Notes: generated from the sequence alone by a model not told the origin. DNA of 64,000 nucleotides from Gordonia westfalica (GCF_900105725.1 NZ_FNLM01000034.1:3286001-3350000), one strand, 5' to 3'; numbered from the stretch's first letter, positions 18,220 to 27,151 are shown. Program-made: numbers and translations.

Positions 18220-20064
18220 ATGACACACGCACCGCAGGCCCCGTCCGCACCTGTTGCCGCCCCGGGTATCTCCGCCACCACGCTGGTCGGGGCCTTCCAG
18301 GCCACGGCCGCGAGTCGGCCCGATTCCACGGCCCTGAGCGCCTTCGGTGAGGAGCGATCGCTGACCTGGTCCGAATACCGCACGGCGGTTGAGGAAGTGG
18401 CTGCCGGACTCGCCGATCTCGGCGTCGGACACGGTGACACGGTCGCCATCATGCTGCCGAACAGCCCGGAGTTCCACGTCGTCGACATGGCCGTGTTGCA
18501 CCTGGGCGCGACGCCGTTCTCCATCTATCTCACCTCGGCGCCGGATCAGATCAGCTACCTGTTCGACAACGCCGGGAACTCGGTTGTCGTCGCGGACTCC
18601 GCCTTCCTCGACGTCCTCCAGCGCACCGCCGCCCCCACCGTCAGGCACCTCGTGGTGACGAACCCGGCCGGCGCACCCACCGTCCATGGCAACGGTCCCG
18701 CGACCATCACCCCGCTCGATGAGCTACGCGGCCGCCGCCCCGCGGACTTCGACTTCGAGAAGACCTGGCGTTCGGTCCGTGCCGACGACCTGGCCACGCT
18801 CATCTACACCTCGGGCACGACGGGAGATCCGAAGGGCGTCGAACTCACCCACGCCAATCTGATGTTCGTCATGTACACCTGCAACCTGCGTTTCCCGTTC
18901 GACGTCGACGGTGCGGCCATCAGCTACCTGCCGACCGCGCACGCCGCCGATCGCGTGTTCTCGCACTACCTCGCGACCGTGACGGGGTGGCCCATCACCA
19001 CTGTTCGTGATGCGACAGCCGTGTTCGGCGCGGTCGCCGAGGCTCACCCGACCTGGTTCCTGGGTGTGCCGCGGATCTGGGAGAAGCTCCGGGCCGGTCT
19101 CCTCGCCCGCTTCTCGGCACTGCCGGACGGCCCGCGTGATGCGACGTCGGCCGCGCTGGAGGCAGCGATCCGCCTGGTACAGATCGAGCAACGCCGAGAA
19201 CCGGTTCCGGCAGACCTACAGGACGCCGTCAGCGTCGCCGACGAACGCATCTTCGCCGACCTCCGGGCACAACTCGGACTGGACCGCGTCGCGCTCCTCA
19301 TGACCGGCGCCGCGCCGATCGCGCCGGCGGTGCACGAGTTCTTCCTCGCGCTCGGCTTGCCGCTCCAGGAGGGGTTCGGGATGTCCGAGACCGGCGCGCT
19401 GGGATTCACCAACGTGCCCGACGACATCCGTGTAGGCAAGGTGGGCCTGGCCCAACCGGGCACCGAGGCCAAGCTCGCCGACGACGGCGAGCTCCTGCTG
19501 CGCGGCCCGCACGTCATGCGCGGCTACCGCAAGGCCCCCGAGAAGACGGCCGAGGCGATCGACGAGTTCGGCTGGCTGCACACCGGCGACATCGCGCGGA
19601 TCGACGACGATGGATGGGTCACGATCGTCGACCGCAAGAAGGAACTGATCATCAACGCCGCGGGCAAGAACATGTCCCCGGTCAACATCGAGGGGAAGCT
19701 GAAGAGCGCCTCGCCGCTGATCGGTCAGGCGTGCGTCATCGGCGACCGCCGGCCCTACAACATCGCGCTCATCGTCCTCGATCCCGATGCCGCCCGCACC
19801 TTCGCTGCCGCACACGGTCTCTCGGACGCCAGCCCTGCGGCACTCATCGACAATGCCGCGCTGCAAGCCGAAGTCGACCAGGCGGTTGCCCGCGCGAACG
19901 AGCAGCTCTCCCGCGTCGAACAGATCAAACGTCATCGACTCCTCGCCGACGAATGGCTCCCGGACTCCGATGAACTCACGCCGACGATGAAGCTCAAACG
20001 ACGCGGCGTCACCACCAAGTACGCCGAGATCATCGAGGACATCTATTCGTCCACGGCCCGTTAG
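18220..20064 (+). CDS. Long-chain acyl-CoA synthetase (AMP-forming, FadD15/FAA type)
   Basis: 614 residues of the ANL superfamily. P-loop LIYTSGTTGDPKGVEL, adenine-binding GFGMSETGALG, hinge segment GWLHTGDIARIDDDGW and VDRKKELIINAAGKNMSP are all intact. Length and the GKNMSP ending match the long-chain (FAA/FadD15) subgroup. ATG 18220 follows GAGG. An upstream in-frame reading continues into the monooxygenase gene but is only a frame shadow. It probably activates a carboxylic acid released by the monooxygenase/hydrolase steps (inference). Confidence 0.93.
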   Translation: MTHAPQAPSAPVAAPGISATTLVGAFQATAASRPDSTALSAFGEERSLTWSEYRTAVEEVAAGLADLGVGHGDTVAIMLPNSPEFHVVDMAVLHLGATPFSIYLTSAPDQISYLFDNAGNSVVVADSAFLDVLQRTAAPTVRHLVVTNPAGAPTVHGNGPATITPLDELRGRRPADFDFEKTWRSVRADDLATLIYTSGTTGDPKGVELTHANLMFVMYTCNLRFPFDVDGAAISYLPTAHAADRVFSHYLATVTGWPITTVRDATAVFGAVAEAHPTWFLGVPRIWEKLRAGLLARFSALPDGPRDATSAALEAAIRLVQIEQRREPVPADLQDAVSVADERIFADLRAQLGLDRVALLMTGAAPIAPAVHEFFLALGLPLQEGFGMSETGALGFTNVPDDIRVGKVGLAQPGTEAKLADDGELLLRGPHVMRGYRKAPEKTAEAIDEFGWLHTGDIARIDDDGWVTIVDRKKELIINAAGKNMSPVNIEGKLKSASPLIGQACVIGDRRPYNIALIVLDPDAARTFAAAHGLSDASPAALIDNAALQAEVDQAVARANEQLSRVEQIKRHRLLADEWLPDSDELTPTMKLKRRGVTTKYAEIIEDIYSSTAR

Positions 20065-20094
20065 ACCGGCACGACAACATTCCGGGGCAGCATC

Positions 20095-20424
20095 ATGGAA
20101 GTTTGCGTCGAAGCACAGACGGTCCGAGTCCTTGACCGAGAGAATCTGCGAAGTCTCTCGGTGAGGACTCGGATCAGCGCGGCCGATACGTCAGAGAGGT
20201 TGCGCCAGCGCGGAATCGGCTACATCGACGGCAACGTCGCCTATGTCAACACGTGGTGGCTACAGTCCCTGAGCGACAACCGGCGGTGGCTCGACGAGGT
20301 CCGCGAGATGCTGTCGTTCGCCGAATGTCACGGGTGGTTCGACGGGGTCTACCTTCGCGCCCGTCTCGACATCGACGCCGTAACGATTGTTCGTGTTCGG
20401 AATCCGCTGCGAGCCACCGGGTGA
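20095..20424 (+). CDS. Small hypothetical protein
   Basis: 109 residues, 30 bp after the ligase stop on the same strand. I do not recognise a family. The composition is soluble with no membrane segment or signal peptide; the middle (TSERLRQRGIGYIDGNVAYVNTWWLQSLSDNRRWLDEV) looks globular and Trp-rich. It could be a real small gene or chance reading in a stretch that next contains a decayed dehydrogenase, so coding status is uncertain. Confidence 0.4.
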   Translation: MEVCVEAQTVRVLDRENLRSLSVRTRISAADTSERLRQRGIGYIDGNVAYVNTWWLQSLSDNRRWLDEVREMLSFAECHGWFDGVYLRARLDIDAVTIVRVRNPLRATG

Positions 20425-20464
20425 CCGACGCGTCCGGCCGCGGGGACACCGTGGATGATCGGTC

Positions 20465-20645
20465 ACTTGAACGTCGACGCGGCCAAGGCCGAACGGTAGG
20501 TCACCGAACCTGCAGGACAAGGTCATCGACGCGGGTGTGCAGCTCCACGGGGGGTACGGCTACATGATGGAGTACCCGGCGGATCGACGGCGGGACCAAC
20601 GCGATCATGAAGGAGATCATCCACCGGGATCTGATCCGAGGTCAG
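20465..20645 (+). pseudogene. Decayed C-terminal fragment of an acyl-CoA dehydrogenase
   Basis: Conceptual translation in successive frames gives LNVDAAKAE, a TAG, LQDKVIDAGVQLHGGYGYMMEYP and, in another frame, RIDGGTNAIMKEIIHRDLI. Joined, these match the acyl-CoA dehydrogenase C-terminus, but the dozen residues normally between EYP and RIYGGTN are missing and frameshifts separate the pieces. Only the last fifth or so of a gene remains. It sits between the small hypothetical gene and the TetR gene, showing that a third dehydrogenase of this cluster was lost. Confidence 0.75.
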
Positions 20646-20697
20646 GGCAGCGGTCGCCGGACTCGGCGCGCGCGTGTCCGGCGACACGCTCACCGCG

Positions 20698-21333
20698 TCA
20701 GCGTTTCAGCTCGGCCGACGGCACCGCGCTCGGAAGGAACGCCGGGAGCACGAAGTCGCGCAACATCTCCCGATGCTGTGGGTCGTCGGGGCGGTCGAAG
20801 TCCAGTCGCCCGACGAGGATGAACTGGACGAATGCGATCCACTCGGCCATCTTCTCCTTGTCGAGATCCCGACGGATCTCGCCGCGCTCCATCGCCTGCT
20901 CGATGACCGGGTCCCACATCTCCGCGGTCAGCCGGGCGGCAAGCCCCGACGCTCCGACGAGGGGTTCGGCCATCTGCATGTGTTCGGGACTGACCAGGAT
21001 GCGGATCAGCGGATCGCGGCGTCCCCGGTCGACCAGGAAGATCAGGCCCTCGACGAGCTGGTCGGCGAAGGAATCCTTCTCGAGCAGGAACTTCCGTGCC
21101 TTGGCGAACAGCATGCGCGACCGTCGTTCGATGATGGCCGAGATGAGAGTGTCGCGGTCGCCGAAATAGCGGTAGACGGTCGGACGGGACACCCCGGCCT
21201 CACGACCGATGTCGTCCATCGTCGTCTTGGATACGCCGTATCGCTGGAAAACCTTCTCCGCAGCGACCATGATCTGTTTACGGGCCTCCTCGACGTCCTC
21301 GCTCAGGACGTTGCCCGTCTTTCTGCGTGCCAC
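20698..21333 (-). CDS. TetR/AcrR-family transcriptional regulator
   Basis: 211 residues from GTG 21333, preferred because GGGAGG lies 9 nt upstream; an ATG eight codons earlier (21357) is the alternative. The helix-turn-helix TTMDDIGREAGVSRPTVYRYFGDRDTLI sits near residues 35-60, followed by a helical ligand-binding domain. It is 194 bp downstream of an acyl-CoA ligase on the same strand. An inverted repeat CGGACA-N12-TGTCCG (21365-21388) just upstream is a candidate autoregulatory site. Confidence 0.88.
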   Translation of the reverse strand: MARRKTGNVLSEDVEEARKQIMVAAEKVFQRYGVSKTTMDDIGREAGVSRPTVYRYFGDRDTLISAIIERRSRMLFAKARKFLLEKDSFADQLVEGLIFLVDRGRRDPLIRILVSPEHMQMAEPLVGASGLAARLTAEMWDPVIEQAMERGEIRRDLDKEKMAEWIAFVQFILVGRLDFDRPDDPQHREMLRDFVLPAFLPSAVPSAELKR

Positions 21334-21364
21334 GTGAGTGCACCTCCCAAAAGCCATGTTACAA

Positions 21365-21388
21365 CGGACAAACTGTGTTATCTGTCCG
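21365..21388. promoter_or_regulatory. Inverted repeat upstream of TetR gene
   Basis: CGGACA and TGTCCG arms separated by 12 bp, 32 bp upstream of the GTG start. Placement fits an operator for the adjacent regulator. The rest of the 21334-21527 interval holds nothing else I can support. Confidence 0.4.
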
Positions 21389-21527
21389 CGACGCTCAAAA
21401 ATCGAGACAGCCTCGTCGGCCGTCTCGCCGAGCCGGCCGGTAAGCAAAACGACCGAGGCGCGGATCTCCTCCGCAACCTCGGCCGTCTCACAACCGGCGC
21501 GCACCTCGTCTAACGCACGCGCACCCC

Positions 21528-23048
21528 TCAGCGCACGCGATCGAAGCGAGTATCCACGTCCTTGTACTCGTCCCGGATCACCGTCTTGGCGATCTTTCCG
21601 CTGGGGAGGCGGGGCAGCGGGTCCTGCCGGATCACGACGTAACGGGGCACCTTGAAGTCGGCCAGGACCTTCTGGCAGTGCTCGACGATCGTCTTCTCGT
21701 CGACATCGGCGGCGGCCGTCACGATCGCCGCGGGGGTCTCGCCGAACCGGTCGTCGTTCGCCGCGATCACGGCGACCTCCTGGACGCCCTCGATGGCGCC
21801 GATCGCGATCTCGAGTTCCACCGGCGAGATGTTGATGCCGCCGGAGATGATGAGGTCCTTGAGGCGGTCGACGAACTTCACGCGGCCGTCCTCGTCGGCC
21901 TCCCCGAGGTCGCCACTGTGCAGCCATCCGCCGCGGAGGGCCTGCGCGCTCGTCTCCGGGTCGTTCCAGTAGCCGGGGGTGACACCCGGGCCGCGGACCA
22001 CGAGTTCACCCGCTTCTCCGGGAGCCGCTTCCTCACCCTTGTCGTTGAAGACCTTGACCTCGGTGAAGATCGACCCCGTGCCGCACCGGTCCGGGAACTC
22101 GAAGGCCTCCTCGCGGATCGTCGCGGTCGCGACGCCGCCGGCCTCGGTCATGCCGTAGATCTGACGCAGCAGGACACCCTTGTCGGCCCAGCGCTTCAGC
22201 AGCGGCACCGGAACGGCGGCGCCGCCCACGATCGCGGTCTTCAGAGCGCTCAGGTCGGCATCGGCGAACTCCGGGGCACGCGAGATGGCCTCGAAGATCA
22301 GCGGAACACCGAAAATGGCCTCCACTGAATGCTTCTCGAGGAGCTTCACCGCGTTGGACGGATTCAGTTCGGGTTCGACGACCAGCGTGCCGCCCAGAAC
22401 CGTCGTGATCAGGAGTCCGTAGACCAGGCCCGGGGTGAAGGCGAGCGGCAGGACCAGCAGCGTGGTGGTTCCCGGCCGGAAACCCTCCTCGGTGAGGGTG
22501 TTCTCGAAGACGATCGACATGAGCGTCCGGTTGGTGAGGATCACGCCCTTGGACAACCCGGTGGACCCGCTGGTGAACAGCACGGTCGTCGGCTCGTCGG
22601 GTTCGAGATCGACACGGAAGTCGTCCGCACCGCCGGCGCGCAGCGCCTCGAGCTCGGCGTAGGTGACGACGCTGAACGGTGCACCGATCGCCGCGGTGTC
22701 CTCGGCCAGCTGCTCGAAGCCCGGGGCCACGATCACGACGCCGATACCCGCGTCGTCGGCGATCTTCCGGAGCTCGGCGGGGCGGTAACGGCTGTTCAGC
22801 GGAACCAGGACGCCGCCGGACTTCAGCGCACCGAGGGCCGCGACCGGCCACTCGAGCGAGTTCGGCCCGAGCAGACCCACCCGGGCACCGGGAGCGACAC
22901 CGTTGCCCTCCACGAGGAGACGGGCGATGCGACTGCTCCAGTCCCGCAGCTCACGGTAGGAGATCTCGGAACCGGAGAAAACCACAGCGGTGGTATCACC
23001 CTTGGTACGGGCCCACCAGTCGAGCGCCTTGCCGATGGTTGTGGTCAT
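21528..23048 (-). CDS. Acyl-CoA synthetase (AMP-binding, medium/branched-acid type)
   Basis: 506 residues. P-loop VLFTSGSTGLSKGVIL, then IYGMTEAGGVATATIR, WLHSGDLGEADEDGRVKFVDRLKDLIISGGINISPVE and the C-terminal catalytic Lys in LPSGKIAKTVIRDE. It is shorter than the first ligase and belongs to the FadD3/FadD17-like or CaiC-like size class. ATG 23048 (MTTTIGKALD) follows an AGAAGAAAG purine tract. The upstream 23049-23209 region has an inverted repeat TAACGGTTA within CCTA/TAGG arms, so the gene probably has its own promoter. Confidence 0.92.
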   Translation of the reverse strand: MTTTIGKALDWWARTKGDTTAVVFSGSEISYRELRDWSSRIARLLVEGNGVAPGARVGLLGPNSLEWPVAALGALKSGGVLVPLNSRYRPAELRKIADDAGIGVVIVAPGFEQLAEDTAAIGAPFSVVTYAELEALRAGGADDFRVDLEPDEPTTVLFTSGSTGLSKGVILTNRTLMSIVFENTLTEEGFRPGTTTLLVLPLAFTPGLVYGLLITTVLGGTLVVEPELNPSNAVKLLEKHSVEAIFGVPLIFEAISRAPEFADADLSALKTAIVGGAAVPVPLLKRWADKGVLLRQIYGMTEAGGVATATIREEAFEFPDRCGTGSIFTEVKVFNDKGEEAAPGEAGELVVRGPGVTPGYWNDPETSAQALRGGWLHSGDLGEADEDGRVKFVDRLKDLIISGGINISPVELEIAIGAIEGVQEVAVIAANDDRFGETPAAIVTAAADVDEKTIVEHCQKVLADFKVPRYVVIRQDPLPRLPSGKIAKTVIRDEYKDVDTRFDRVR

Positions 23049-23140
23049 GATCGTACTTTCTTCTCTGTCAACAGGTTTCGATGCGGCCGAGAGGTGCGGC
23101 CGCCGCAGGCGCGGGGCCTGCGGATCGGCCGGCCCCACTC

Positions 23141-23157
23141 ACCTAACGGTTATAGGA
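23141..23157. promoter_or_regulatory. Palindrome upstream of acyl-CoA synthetase
   Basis: ACCTAACGGTTATAGGA contains TAACGGTTA, a perfect palindrome around one base, within CCTA/TAGG arms. Related half-sites CCTAACG and CGGTTA occur upstream of the second aldehyde dehydrogenase (28870-28891), suggesting shared control. Confidence 0.4.
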
Positions 23158-23180
23158 TAAATCGGACTTTGGGGTCGCGC

Positions 23181-23200
23181 GCCGGTTCCGACGAACCGGC
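23181..23200 (-). terminator. Hairpin after Rieske oxygenase gene
   Basis: GCCGGTTC-CGAC-GAACCGGC, a perfect 8-bp stem 10 bp past the Rieske stop on the minus strand, with no U-run. Probable terminator separating it from the ligase gene. Confidence 0.55.
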
Positions 23201-23209
23201 CCTTCGACA

Positions 23210-24388
23210 TCAGGCGCCCGCACGCCCTTCGGCGACGAGCCGCTTGGTCTCACGCCGGAAGACCTGATTGGCGATCTCGTTGCGACCGAGCAACATGTCT
23301 CCCGCGTCGGCACTGCCCATACCCTGCTGCGAATCCCGCAGCAACGGGAAGTCCTCCTGATGCAGGACCGCGAGCAGGATCTCCCAGTTCTTGTTCCACA
23401 GTCGCTCCCAGCGCTCCTGCTCCATGCCGCTCTCCTCGACGGTCGGCACCATCAGGCGCTGTTCCATCCGCGACTTGGTCGGATCGGTGGGGTGCGGCCG
23501 GAACGTCAAGAGCTGGAAGTGATCCGGCTGGCGAAGCAGAGTGCTGTTCGGGCCGAGCCAGTGCGTCTCGGTGACGTACTTGTCCAGCGGGATGTCGCCC
23601 GGGTCCTCTTCGAGGAAGCGGTCGATCGACTTGCGCGGCGCGATGAACCGGCAGTGCCGGCCGAAGTCCTCGAAGGCCATCACGTTGGTGTGGATGATCT
23701 TTCCCGCGGTGTTCGGGTGTGCGTACTGGATGTGGTAGCCGTCCAGGAACGCATCCTGCATGATCTTCCAGTTCGTGGGTTCGTCGAAACCCCCGGCCCG
23801 GAAACAGACCAGCTTGTCCAGGTTGTACTCGGCGAGCATCGGGTCGATCTCGGGACCGAGCCAGGCCGCGACGTCGATCTCGGCCGAGGCATTGTCGACG
23901 ACCCAGATGAACCCGTGGCGCTCCTCGGTCGGGAGCTCGATCAGTCCGTGGTCGGAACGGTCCACATCACCGAAAGTCGAGTCGCGCGTGATGGTTCGCA
24001 GCGATCCGGTCGGATCGTAGGACCAGCGGTGGTAGCCGCACGAGAAGATCCGGCAGCGCCCCTTCTCGCTCTTCTCCAGCATCGCGCCCCGATGCCGGCA
24101 GAGGTTGACGAAGGAGCGGACACTGCCGTCCTTCTGCCGCACCACGATGATGTTGTTCCGCGGCATCTGAACCGTGACGAAGTCGTTGGGACGCGAGATC
24201 TCGCTGCCGTGCGCGACGATCGAGGGCACGCGGCCGAAGATGTGATCGCGCTCCTCCTTGGCGAGCACCGGGTCGGTGAACTCCTCGGGCTCGAACTGCA
24301 CGATCTCGTCGAACTTGTCGGTCGTCTCGTTGCGCAGGAGCTCGAGCGCACGCCTGATTCGATCTTGCCGGGGAAGCGAAGTGGTCAT
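23210..24388 (-). CDS. Rieske non-heme iron oxygenase, alpha subunit
   Basis: 392 residues. Rieske 2Fe-2S ligands are Cys97/His99 (CRHRG) and Cys117/His120 (CGYH). The mononuclear iron segment NWKIMQDAFLDGYHIQYAHP contributes His219 and His224. Such enzymes hydroxylate or demethylate rings using electrons from a separate reductase, and none is adjacent. ATG 24388 follows GGAGGG. It is transcribed alone: a P450 terminator lies upstream and its own hairpin downstream, with the operator-like repeat 24458-24477 in front. Substrate unknown; the family includes aromatic and steroid oxygenases. Confidence 0.9.
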   Translation of the reverse strand: MTTSLPRQDRIRRALELLRNETTDKFDEIVQFEPEEFTDPVLAKEERDHIFGRVPSIVAHGSEISRPNDFVTVQMPRNNIIVVRQKDGSVRSFVNLCRHRGAMLEKSEKGRCRIFSCGYHRWSYDPTGSLRTITRDSTFGDVDRSDHGLIELPTEERHGFIWVVDNASAEIDVAAWLGPEIDPMLAEYNLDKLVCFRAGGFDEPTNWKIMQDAFLDGYHIQYAHPNTAGKIIHTNVMAFEDFGRHCRFIAPRKSIDRFLEEDPGDIPLDKYVTETHWLGPNSTLLRQPDHFQLLTFRPHPTDPTKSRMEQRLMVPTVEESGMEQERWERLWNKNWEILLAVLHQEDFPLLRDSQQGMGSADAGDMLLGRNEIANQVFRRETKRLVAEGRAGA

Positions 24389-24457
24389 GGTTCCCTCCGT
24401 GGAGGAGCGGTTGTCGAGTTGGGACGCACCCGTCCGGACTGGGACAGGCACTGCATT

Positions 24458-24477
24458 AAACCTACAGCAGTAAGTTT
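24458..24477. promoter_or_regulatory. Inverted repeat upstream of Rieske oxygenase
   Basis: AAACCTAC-AGCA-GTAAGTTT, 8-bp arms with one mismatch, 70 bp upstream of the ATG. A candidate operator that differs from the other motifs in this region, pointing to separate control of the Rieske gene. Confidence 0.5.
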
Positions 24478-24504
24478 TACGGAGCAATGGTGCGACACCC
24501 CTGG

Positions 24505-24543
24505 ACCGGTGTGGCGGGCGGGAACACAACCCACCACACCGGT
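24505..24543 (-). terminator. Terminator hairpin after cytochrome P450 gene
   Basis: ACCGGTGTGG and CCACACCGGT form a perfect 10-bp stem around a 19-nt loop, beginning about 22 bp past the P450 stop on the minus strand. Confidence 0.65.
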
Positions 24544-24565
24544 GATCAGGGCACGCCGGGGCCGG

Positions 24566-25798
24566 TCAGGACTCCGGGGTGAACCGGATCGGCATGCGGA
24601 CGCAGCCGCGCACCTGACTGGAGTGGAACACCGGCGGATCCGATTCCACGAGCTGGAAATCGGGGATGCGGCGCAGGATCTCCTCGAGCGCGATCGTGAG
24701 CTCGATACGCGCCAGATGCGAACCCAGGCAACGATGCGCGCCGCCGCCGAACGACAGGTGGCGGTTCGGCTTGCGGGCGATGTCGAGCGCGTCCGGGTCG
24801 TCGAACTCCTCGTGATCGCGGTTGGCCGCGCAGAGCATCAGGATCAGCTGCTCACCCTCGGAGATCTTCATCCCGCCCAGTTCGACGTCACGGGTCGCAC
24901 GACGCCCGGGCACCACGGCGGCCTCGATGCGCAGGATCTCCTCGACCGCGGTCGGGATCATCAGCTCCGGGTCATCGATGATCTGCTGCCGCTGCTCGGG
25001 ATTGTTCACCAGGTGGACGATCGCCCAGGCCAGCGAACCCTGCACGGTGTGCAGGCCGGCGATGAGCAGCAGGAAGAACATCCGGTTCAGCTCTTCGTCG
25101 GTCAGCAGTCGCAGACCGTCCTCGAGCTCGACCTCGGTGTGGATGAGCTGCGAGGTGACGTCGTCCCCCGGCGTGGCGCGACGCTCGTCGACCATCTTCT
25201 GGAAGTAGCCGAGCATCTGCATGCCGGCGATCGCGCGCGCCTCCAGCGATTCCTGTTCGGTCCCACCGGGCTTACCGAACAGCACGACGTCGGTGGCCTC
25301 GGTGAACAGCGGAGCGTCCTCGACCGGCCAGTCCATGAGCGCCAGGAAGATGCGGGCCGGGAGCTCATGAGCGAACTCCGAGATGTACTCGGCCTCACCC
25401 TTCTTCGCGAATCCGTCGAGCAGGTCGTTGACGACGTTGCGGATGTCGTCGGAGAGCTTCTTCATCCGGGCCGGACCGAACAGCGGCTGCAGCGCCTTGC
25501 GGTAGCCGGTGTGCTCCGGCGGATCGAGCTCGATCGGGATGAACTTGCCGAAGGCCTCGTTCGTCACCAGGTTGTTGGGGTAGCTGGAGAAGGTCTCCGC
25601 GTCGCGCAGGACCTCGTGGATCTCGTTGTAGGAGGTGACGATCCAGTGTCCGCCGTGGGCGGTCGAGTAGACGACCGGTCCCTTCGCGGCAAGTTCTGCC
25701 GCGTACTCCTGGAATCGATCGATCGGGGCTGCGATGGACGGGTCGTACACGTCGAAGTCGACGGTGACGTCCTCGCGGGATCGTTCCGCTGTTGTCAT
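24566..25798 (-). CDS. Cytochrome P450
   Basis: 410 residues, soluble bacterial class I size. The I-helix has AGLHT (the oxygen-activating AGxxT motif), the K-helix ExxR is EEILR, and the heme loop is FGGGAHRCLG with thiolate ligand Cys357. ATG 25798 overlaps the ferredoxin stop (TAATG), so the two are translationally coupled. Order on the minus strand is SDR, ferredoxin, P450. The operon probably hydroxylates a hydrophobic substrate and the SDR oxidises the alcohol; the ferredoxin reductase must come from elsewhere. Confidence 0.95.
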   Translation of the reverse strand: MTTAERSREDVTVDFDVYDPSIAAPIDRFQEYAAELAAKGPVVYSTAHGGHWIVTSYNEIHEVLRDAETFSSYPNNLVTNEAFGKFIPIELDPPEHTGYRKALQPLFGPARMKKLSDDIRNVVNDLLDGFAKKGEAEYISEFAHELPARIFLALMDWPVEDAPLFTEATDVVLFGKPGGTEQESLEARAIAGMQMLGYFQKMVDERRATPGDDVTSQLIHTEVELEDGLRLLTDEELNRMFFLLLIAGLHTVQGSLAWAIVHLVNNPEQRQQIIDDPELMIPTAVEEILRIEAAVVPGRRATRDVELGGMKISEGEQLILMLCAANRDHEEFDDPDALDIARKPNRHLSFGGGAHRCLGSHLARIELTIALEEILRRIPDFQLVESDPPVFHSSQVRGCVRMPIRFTPES

Positions 25799-26034
25799 TA
25801 CTGATCCTTTGTGGTCGTGGAGTTGGTGTTGAGCAGTGCCAGCGCCCGCTCGGGACACATCGACACCGCCTCGCTCGCCTGAGCCGCCTCGTCCGGCGTG
25901 AGAGTGCGCTCCGGGACCACGGGGTCGCCCTGATCGTCGGCGTCGATCAGATCAGGGGCGACCCCGTAGCAGAGTCCGTGTCCGGCGCACGCCACGCGAT
26001 CCACAGTGAGTGTGGTGGGCTGCGGTGAGGACAT
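25798..26034 (-). CDS. 3Fe-4S-type ferredoxin, P450 partner
   Basis: 78 residues. Cluster ligands visible are Cys16 and Cys22 (CAGHGLC) and Cys60 followed by Pro (MCPERAL), the three-cysteine pattern of P450-associated actinobacterial ferredoxins. ATG 26034 begins MSSPQPTTLTVDRV. It is sandwiched between the SDR gene (2 bp gap) and the P450 gene (1-bp overlap), which makes electron delivery to that P450 its obvious role. Confidence 0.93.
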   Translation of the reverse strand: MSSPQPTTLTVDRVACAGHGLCYGVAPDLIDADDQGDPVVPERTLTPDEAAQASEAVSMCPERALALLNTNSTTTKDQ

Positions 26035-26036
26035 GG

Positions 26037-26906
26037 TCAGGCGTTCGGGTTCTTCTGGTCGAGGTCCTCGGGGAACCACATGCCGACGCGCGACAGCGTT
26101 CCACCGTCGCCGGAGGCGATGACCTGTCCGGACATGTAGGCCGAGTCATCCGAGGCCAGGAACAGCGCGATCTTGGCGTTGTCGACCAGTGACGGCGGAC
26201 GGTTCAGCTTGAGCGGGATCGGCGAGACGAAGGGATCCCACGGGCCGGCGACCTCTTCGTAGGACTGACCGACGACCGGCGAACCGGCGGGCATCAGGAA
26301 GTTCGGCGACATGCCGTGAGTCGGCGCGATGCCGTTGACCCGGATACCGAAGGGACCGAGATCCAGGCTCAGGCCGCGCACCAGGCCGTTGACGCCGGCC
26401 TTGGTGGCCGAGTACAGCGCGATCTGGTGGTAGGCCAGGAACGAGGCCGCCGACGAGGTGGCGATGATGGTGCCGCCGCAGTTGCTCTTGAGGTGGGGAA
26501 CCGCGGCCTGGGCGGTGTAGATGACACCGGTGAGGTTGACGCCGAGGACATTGTTCCAGTCCTCCTCGGTCAGGTCCTCGAAGTTGACCTGCTCGCCGCC
26601 GGCAACGGTGGGCACACCGCCGCGCGAGACGACTCCTGCGTTGGCCCAGGCGATGTCGAGCTTGCCGAACTCGGCGACCGTCTGGTCGACCGCGGCGGTG
26701 ATCTCGTCCTTCTTGGCGACGTCGGCGGTGATGGCGATCGCCTCGCCACCCTGCTGTTCGACGAGCTTCACCGTCTGCTCGGCACGGTCGCCGTCGATGT
26801 CGACGACCGCGACCTTGGCACCCTCCGCCGTGAACAGCTGCGACGACTGGCGGCCGAGACCCGAGCCCGCTCCGGTGATCAGTGCGACTTTGCCTTCGAG
26901 TTTCAT
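26037..26906 (-). CDS. Short-chain dehydrogenase/reductase
   Basis: 289 residues. Cofactor motif TGAGSGLG begins at residue 11; the active site has Ser in ATSSAASF and YSATK for Tyr/Lys. The acid VVDIDGDRA after the second strand predicts NAD(H) preference. The insert between the NAG motif and the catalytic Ser (GGVPTVAGGEQVNFEDLTEEDWNNVLGVN) is longer than in classical SDRs, reminiscent of carveol-dehydrogenase-like or mycofactocin-associated members, but I cannot confirm that class. It is first in the SDR-ferredoxin-P450 operon; ATG 26906 follows AAGGA. Confidence 0.9.
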   Translation of the reverse strand: MKLEGKVALITGAGSGLGRQSSQLFTAEGAKVAVVDIDGDRAEQTVKLVEQQGGEAIAITADVAKKDEITAAVDQTVAEFGKLDIAWANAGVVSRGGVPTVAGGEQVNFEDLTEEDWNNVLGVNLTGVIYTAQAAVPHLKSNCGGTIIATSSAASFLAYHQIALYSATKAGVNGLVRGLSLDLGPFGIRVNGIAPTHGMSPNFLMPAGSPVVGQSYEEVAGPWDPFVSPIPLKLNRPPSLVDNAKIALFLASDDSAYMSGQVIASGDGGTLSRVGMWFPEDLDQKNPNA

Positions 26907-27072
26907 CTTCGATCCTTGCTCTGGGGTGAGTGGCGAATGCCTGCCGGAGTTGCCGGGGACGCCCGGGACATCAGGGGCAGGCTGACTGACGCCGTGAAAC
27001 GAGGTGATCCGCATCGTGACGGGTGAGCCGATGTGATGACCGCCACCTTCACGACCCACCGTAAAGCGTTGA

Positions 27073-27107
27073 ACATGAGACGTCAAGTGATATTTGTCAG
27101 CAGCTCG
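27073..27107 (-). promoter_or_regulatory. Candidate operator/promoter upstream of SDR-ferredoxin-P450 operon
   Basis: Second copy of the split motif at 1941-1975: ACATGAGACGT and GTCAGCAGCTCG separated by exactly 12 bp. It starts 167 bp upstream of the SDR ATG, on the same relative strand as in the mce promoter. TTGACG within it (minus strand) could be a -35 element. Confidence 0.55.
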
Positions 27108-27151
27108 GAGATTTCTTCTCATGTTGCTGCACAACCGTTCTCGACGACGAC

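Noticed and set aside
20095..20424. Treating the 109-residue gene as a transcription factor
   Set aside because: No clear helix-turn-helix or other DNA-binding motif could be identified by eye.
23360..25804. 814-codon open frame on the plus strand
   Set aside because: Antisense to the Rieske and P450 genes, both of which have complete motifs; composition is typical of an antisense shadow.
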